NCBI GenBank assembly: GCA_018457305.1
Contig: JAGYHM010000004.1
Location: 1 to 27,887, forward strand
Length of the DNA stretch: 27,887 bases
Origin: Fusobacterium sp.
Lineage (GTDB): Bacteria > Fusobacteriota > Fusobacteriia > Fusobacteriales > Fusobacteriaceae
Reading direction: 5' to 3'
Positions 24,290 to 27,887 of the stretch are shown one piece after another. The position numbers and the translations under genes were made by a program. The notes under the pieces are model-generated. The model was given only the letters and a program-made list of their open reading frames with translations. It was not told the origin of the DNA and did not search any database. Within the stretch, counting starts at the first letter, position 1; each line of letters begins with the position of its first letter.

Positions 24290-25750
24290 ATGAACGGAAA
24301 AATTTTAAAAGAGGCAATTACTTTTGATGATGTATTATTGGTTCCAGCAAAATCTGATGTGCTACCTCACGAAGTGAGTTTAAAAACCAGACTAACAAAA
24401 AAAATTTACTTAAATGTTCCTATATTGAGTGCAGCTATGGACACAGTTACTGAATCAGATTTGGCCATTGCTCTTGCAAGACAAGGTGGAATAGGATTTA
24501 TTCATAAAAATATGTCTATCCAAGAGCAAGCAGCAGAAGTTGATAGAGTTAAAAGATCTGAAAGTGGAATGATAACTAATCCTATCACTTTAAATAAAGA
24601 TAGTGATGTCTATGAAGCCGAAGCAATAATGAAAAGATATAAAATTTCAGGTCTTCCTGTTATAGAAGATGATGGAAAACTTATTGGAATAATAACAAAC
24701 AGAGATATTAAATATAGAAAAGATTTATCTCAACCAGTTGGAGATATAATGACAAAAGAAAAACTTATCACTGCTCCTGTTGGTACAACACTTGATGAAG
24801 CAAAAGAAATTTTATTAGCAAATAGAATTGAAAAATTACCTATAACTGATGATAAAGGTTATTTAAAAGGTTTAATTACAATAAAAGATATTGATAATAT
24901 TATTCAATACCCAAATGCTTGTAAAGATGAAAGAGGAACATTGAGATGTGGAGCAGCAGTTGGTATTGCACCTGATACATTAGATAGAGTTAAGGCTCTT
25001 GTTGAAGCGGGAGTTGATATTATAACTGTAGATTCTGCTCACGGACATTCTAGTGGAGTTATAAAAATTATAAAAGAAATTAAAACTGCTTTCCCAGATT
25101 TAGATGTAATCGGTGGAAATATTGTTACTGCTGAGGCAGCAAAAGATTTAATTGAAGCTGGAGTATCTGCCGTAAAAGTTGGAATAGGTCCAGGTTCTAT
25201 TTGTACAACAAGAGTTGTTGCAGGAGTTGGAGTTCCTCAACTAACAGCCGTAAATGATGTTTATGAATATTGTAAAGACAAAGGTATTGGAGTTATTGCT
25301 GATGGAGGAATAAAACTTTCTGGTGATATAGTTAAGGCTCTTGCCTCTGGTGGAGATTGTGTAATGCTTGGTGGACTTCTTGCAGGAACAAAAGAAGCAC
25401 CAGGTGAAGAAATTATAATGGACGGAAGAAAATTTAAAGTTTATGTTGGTATGGGTTCTATTGCTGCTATGAAAAGAGGTTCAAAAGATAGATATTTCCA
25501 AACTGAAAATGATATTTCAAAATTAGTTCCAGAAGGAATTGAGGGAAGAATTGCTTTTAAAGGTTCCGTTAAAGATGTTATCTTCCAATTAGTTGGAGGA
25601 ATAAGAGCAGGTATGGGCTACTGTGGAACTGCCACAATAGAAGATTTACAAAAAAATGGAAAATTTATTAAAATAACTGGAGCAGGACTTAAAGAAAGTC
25701 ATCCTCACGATGTTACAATAACAAAAGAAGCACCAAATTATTCAAAATAA
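24290..25750 (+). CDS. guaB: Inosine-5'-monophosphate dehydrogenase
   Basis: IMPDH oxidises IMP to XMP with NAD+, the first committed step to guanine nucleotides. The 486-residue length is typical. The opening [16 protein letters not shown], a pair of CBS domains inserted at about 92-200 ([12 protein letters not shown] and ITIKDIDNI mark their ends), and the catalytic loop [18 protein letters not shown] with Cys305 are all present, followed by the IMP-binding [11 protein letters not shown] and the [18 protein letters not shown] flap segment. A perfect AGGAGG sits a few bases before the ATG. It appears to be a single-gene unit, since a structured repeat that could act as terminator follows the stop. 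Confidence 0.98.
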   Translation: MNGKILKEAITFDDVLLVPAKSDVLPHEVSLKTRLTKKIYLNVPILSAAMDTVTESDLAIALARQGGIGFIHKNMSIQEQAAEVDRVKRSESGMITNPITLNKDSDVYEAEAIMKRYKISGLPVIEDDGKLIGIITNRDIKYRKDLSQPVGDIMTKEKLITAPVGTTLDEAKEILLANRIEKLPITDDKGYLKGLITIKDIDNIIQYPNACKDERGTLRCGAAVGIAPDTLDRVKALVEAGVDIITVDSAHGHSSGVIKIIKEIKTAFPDLDVIGGNIVTAEAAKDLIEAGVSAVKVGIGPGSICTTRVVAGVGVPQLTAVNDVYEYCKDKGIGVIADGGIKLSGDIVKALASGGDCVMLGGLLAGTKEAPGEEIIMDGRKFKVYVGMGSIAAMKRGSKDRYFQTENDISKLVPEGIEGRIAFKGSVKDVIFQLVGGIRAGMGYCGTATIEDLQKNGKFIKITGAGLKESHPHDVTITKEAPNYSK

Positions 25751-25770
25751 AAATAAGATAAAATTCCCAT

Positions 25771-25875
25771 CCCCCCTAAAATTATTTTACTGTATTTATT
25801 AAAGGGGGTGTCGGGGCGACAGCCCCAACCATAAAGGCGAGCAGAGCTTTAGCTCGGGCGAGCCAAGGAAATAAA
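25771..25875. repeat. GC-rich structured intergenic element, copy 3 (after guaB)
   Basis: CCCCCT (25772-25777) can pair with AGGGGG (25803-25808). Next come a GGGGC / GCCCC hairpin with GACA loop (25813-25826) and GAGC / GCTC with TTTA loop (25844-25855) within a GGCGAGC ... GGGCGAGCC stretch. Read on the - strand its core TTGGGGCTGTCGCCCC differs by one base from copy 1 (13289-13304). It lacks the left half seen in copies 1 and 2. It may also help end guaB transcripts. Confidence 0.65.
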
Positions 25876-25918
25876 AATTACAATTTCCTAATAAATAAAA
25901 AAATAAGGAGTTTCAAAA

Positions 25919-26689
25919 ATGAATTTTAAAAAAAAATTAGTTCTTAGTATTTTTCTATTATTTATTTCTAATATTTATGCCGACACATTTAAAGAAATAA
26001 AATTATTAGATGATTACTCAAGAGAAATTCTAGGTGAACCAACTAGAAATGTTGTTGACCTTGATAGATTACAAAAGCAAAAGCAAGTTAAAATGGAAAA
26101 TTTTGAAAAAAGAAACAATGATAATAAACAAATACAAAAAAAAGTATCAAGTAATATAAGAGTAAGTGCTGATGATATTGTTGATATTTATGAAAAAACT
26201 TCTGAAAATGATATAGTTTATAAAATAGGAGACTCTAAACCTTTCACTGGATTTTTTGGAATAGTTTTAGATGGAAAAATAGAGTATTATGAACAATATA
26301 AAAATGGACTTTTAGATGGAGAAACTGCTTGGTTTTCAAGAGAAACAGGAGTTAAGTTATTATCTGAACCATATACAAGAAAAAAATTAAACGGAGAACA
26401 AAAGACTTTTTATGATAATGGGAAATTAAAATCTATTGTTTATTATAAAAATAATAGAATTGATGGACTAGCAACTTATGATGAAAGTGGAAATGTTTTG
26501 CATAAAAGTATTTTTAAAAATGGTACAGGAACTTGGAAATTTTTCTGGTCTAACGGAAATGTCTTAGAAGAAGGAAGATACACTTCTTGGAGAAAAGATG
26601 GTACTTGGAAAAGATATGCAAAAGATGGAAGACTAGAAAAAGTTACAGTTTATAATAACGGCAGATTAGTTAGTCAAAGTTGGAAATAA
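25919..26689 (+). CDS. Secreted MORN/YwqK-repeat protein
   Basis: The 256-residue product has a Sec signal peptide (hydrophobic core 7-18, cleavage expected after IYA, residue 21). A polar, Gln/Lys-rich linker follows to about residue 90. The rest is a run of short repeats of the MORN_2/YwqK type: YEQYKNGLLDGE, YTRKKLNGEQKTFYDNGKLK, YKNNRIDGLATYDESGNV, WKFFWSNGNVLEEGRY and WKRYAKDGRLEKVTVYNNGRL. Such repeats form extended beta hairpins. The name 'antitoxin YwqK' is applied to this family in databases, but a secreted form is unlikely to be an antitoxin; a periplasmic or surface role is more probable. AAGGAG precedes the ATG. It is probably the first gene of an operon with the HD protein and ung; two bases separate it from the next ATG. 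Confidence 0.85.
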   Translation: MNFKKKLVLSIFLLFISNIYADTFKEIKLLDDYSREILGEPTRNVVDLDRLQKQKQVKMENFEKRNNDNKQIQKKVSSNIRVSADDIVDIYEKTSENDIVYKIGDSKPFTGFFGIVLDGKIEYYEQYKNGLLDGETAWFSRETGVKLLSEPYTRKKLNGEQKTFYDNGKLKSIVYYKNNRIDGLATYDESGNVLHKSIFKNGTGTWKFFWSNGNVLEEGRYTSWRKDGTWKRYAKDGRLEKVTVYNNGRLVSQSWK

Positions 26690-26691
26690 TT

Positions 26692-27114
26692 ATGTTAATT
26701 TCAAGAATTAAGCAATTATATTTATATTTATTTGGCAAATATAAAAAACTTTATGATGAAGAAGTTAAAAAAATTTTATCTCAAAAAGAATTTGAAATAT
26801 TTTGCTCTATGCCAAACTATGATAAACTTCATTCTTATAATTTATTAAAAAAAGTTGAAAATAACTCTCTCTTATCTGAAAAAAAAATTTATAAAAAATT
26901 GGCTCTCTTACATGACTGTGGAAAAGGGAATATTGGTTTATTTAGGAGAGTAAAAAAAGTTTTAATTGGAGATAAACTTTTGGAGCAACATTCAAAAAAT
27001 TCTTTTAATCTTTTGAAAGAAATAAATAAAGAGTTGGCTCATTTGGCTTTAATTCATCATGAAAAAGCAAGAGATAAATTTATGAAAGAATTTCAATTTT
27101 TAGATGATAAGTAA
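26692..27114 (+). CDS. Small HD-domain protein
   Basis: The 140-residue protein carries the metal-binding set of HD phosphohydrolases: His47 in KLHSYNLL, the His74-Asp75 pair in ALLHDCGKGN, a later QHSKNSF and LALIHHEKA. HD domains of this size cleave phosphate esters of nucleotides or act on cyclic nucleotides; the substrate is unknown. I start at ATG 26692, two bases after the upstream stop. A TTG twelve bases earlier is in frame and would overlap the previous gene. Neither has a strong ribosome site, which suggests translation coupled to the YwqK-like gene. ung follows after 15 bp. Confidence 0.82.
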   Translation: MLISRIKQLYLYLFGKYKKLYDEEVKKILSQKEFEIFCSMPNYDKLHSYNLLKKVENNSLLSEKKIYKKLALLHDCGKGNIGLFRRVKKVLIGDKLLEQHSKNSFNLLKEINKELAHLALIHHEKARDKFMKEFQFLDDK

Positions 27115-27129
27115 AACAAGGAGAAAAAA

Positions 27130-27801
27130 GTGGTAAAAATAGAAAATGACTGGAAAGAAATTTTAGTAGAAGAAACAAGCAAAGAGTATTTTTTAAAATT
27201 AAAAAATATTTTAGTAGAAGAATACAAAAATTTTAAGGTTTACCCACCAAAAAAAAATATTTTTTCTGCTTTTTCTTTAACTTCTTATTCAGATGTAAAA
27301 GTCGTAATCTTAGGGCAAGACCCCTATCATCAAAAAGGACAGGCTCATGGACTTGCTTTTTCAGTCAATAAAGGAATTAGAATCCCACCTTCTCTTTTGA
27401 ATATGTATAAAGAATTAAAAGATGATTTAGGTTTTGAAATTCCTAATCACGGCTTTCTTAAAAACTGGGCAGAGCAGGGAGTTTTACTTTTAAATACAAG
27501 TTTAACTGTAAGAGATAGTGAGGCTAATTCTCATTCTAAAATTGGCTGGCAAATTTTTACAGATAATATTATAAAAAAATTAAACGAAAGAGAAAAACCT
27601 ATAATTTTTATTTTGTGGGGCAATAATGCAAAATCTAAAGAAAAATTTATTGATACTTCTAGGCATTATATTTTAAAAGGAGTACACCCAAGCCCACTTT
27701 CAGCAAGTAGAGGATTTTTTGGTTGTAAGCATTTTAGTAAGGCTAATCAAATTTTAAAAGAGAATGATTTAAAAGAAATTGATTGGGAAATAGAAAATTA
27801 A
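27130..27801 (+). CDS. ung: Uracil-DNA glycosylase
   Basis: Family 1 UDG removes uracil from DNA as the first step of base-excision repair. The 223-residue protein has the water-activating motif [18 protein letters not shown] with Asp64 and His67, the uracil-pocket Phe in that stretch, and the C-terminal loop [11 protein letters not shown] starting at His186. LLLNTSLTV matches the conserved core strand with the uracil-contact Asn. The start is a GTG placed seven bases after AAGGAG; the first internal ATG would remove conserved sequence. It is the last gene of the YwqK-HD-ung group, and a strong terminator follows the stop. Confidence 0.97.
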   Translation: MVKIENDWKEILVEETSKEYFLKLKNILVEEYKNFKVYPPKKNIFSAFSLTSYSDVKVVILGQDPYHQKGQAHGLAFSVNKGIRIPPSLLNMYKELKDDLGFEIPNHGFLKNWAEQGVLLLNTSLTVRDSEANSHSKIGWQIFTDNIIKKLNEREKPIIFILWGNNAKSKEKFIDTSRHYILKGVHPSPLSASRGFFGCKHFSKANQILKENDLKEIDWEIEN

Positions 27802-27802
27802 A

Positions 27803-27831
27803 AAAGGGAACTTTTAAAAGTTCCCTTTTCT
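27803..27831 (+). terminator. Terminator after ung
   Basis: A perfect palindromic stem AAGGGAACTTT / AAAGTTCCCTT centred at 27816 starts right after the ung stop and ends in a TTTTC run. The A residues on the left also allow use from the other strand. The last ~55 bases of the window show no gene. Confidence 0.85.
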
Positions 27832-27887
27832 TGAGTGTGTAAAAAAAAGTCTGTAAATTTTAAATAATAACTTAGCCTTCTATGTTA

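Noticed and set aside
25919..27114. Toxin-antitoxin system made of the YwqK-like protein and the HD protein
   Set aside because: The repeat protein carries a Sec signal peptide and the HD protein shows no toxin motif; the label rests only on a database family name.

Overview
The window is AT-rich (clearly below 30% GC by eye) and carries outer-membrane proteins (a TonB-dependent receptor and two proteins with C-terminal autotransporter-like barrels), anaerobic pyruvate formate-lyase and a compact set of housekeeping genes. Gram-negative envelope proteins, a very low-GC strict-anaerobe chromosome and some gene order otherwise seen in Firmicutes (PASTA-rsgA-rpe) point to a Fusobacterium-like organism. 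This is inferred from content and no database was searched. I saw no rRNA, tRNA, CRISPR array, phage or transposase gene.

Layout. 1-386: 3' end of a DJ-1/PfpI-family gene, then a bidirectional terminator. 510-4197 (-): a large FIVAR-repeat surface adhesin whose signal peptide is separated from the rest by a one-base frameshift. 4470-10526 (-): an autotransporter preceded 18 bp upstream by a TonB-dependent receptor, with a good promoter and a palindrome in the leader; these two look like one outer-membrane uptake or binding operon. 10919-14193 (+): pflB and pflA, separated by a GC-rich structured repeat. 14195-18723 (-): a tightly packed five-gene operon, PASTA protein, rsgA (apparently starting at ATT), rpe, a MarR regulator with a FeoA-like C-terminal domain, and rqcH, with its own promoter and terminator. 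19044-21805 (-): thyA, a divergent folA and trkA, probably cotranscribed. 21872-23212 (-): an AAA/DUF4143 ATPase behind two exact 14-bp direct repeats. 23410-23910 (-): a small lipoprotein, divergent from guaB (24290-25750, +). 25919-27801 (+): a MORN/YwqK-repeat secreted protein, a small HD-domain protein and ung, ending in a strong terminator.

Functional themes are cell surface and nutrient capture (510-10526), anaerobic pyruvate metabolism (pflBA), ribosome assembly and quality control together with envelope sensing (PASTA-rsgA-rpe-marR-rqcH), thymidylate/folate and K+ homeostasis, and guanine nucleotide synthesis and DNA repair.

The items I consider most worth a second look are the non-canonical ATT start of rsgA, the PASTA protein that sits where a PASTA kinase would be in Firmicutes but has no kinase domain, the frameshifted adhesin with five copies of an unrecognised ~80-residue module, and a family of three GC-rich intergenic elements (about 13240-13430, 18778-18945, 25771-25870) whose hairpins are kept by compensatory base changes.
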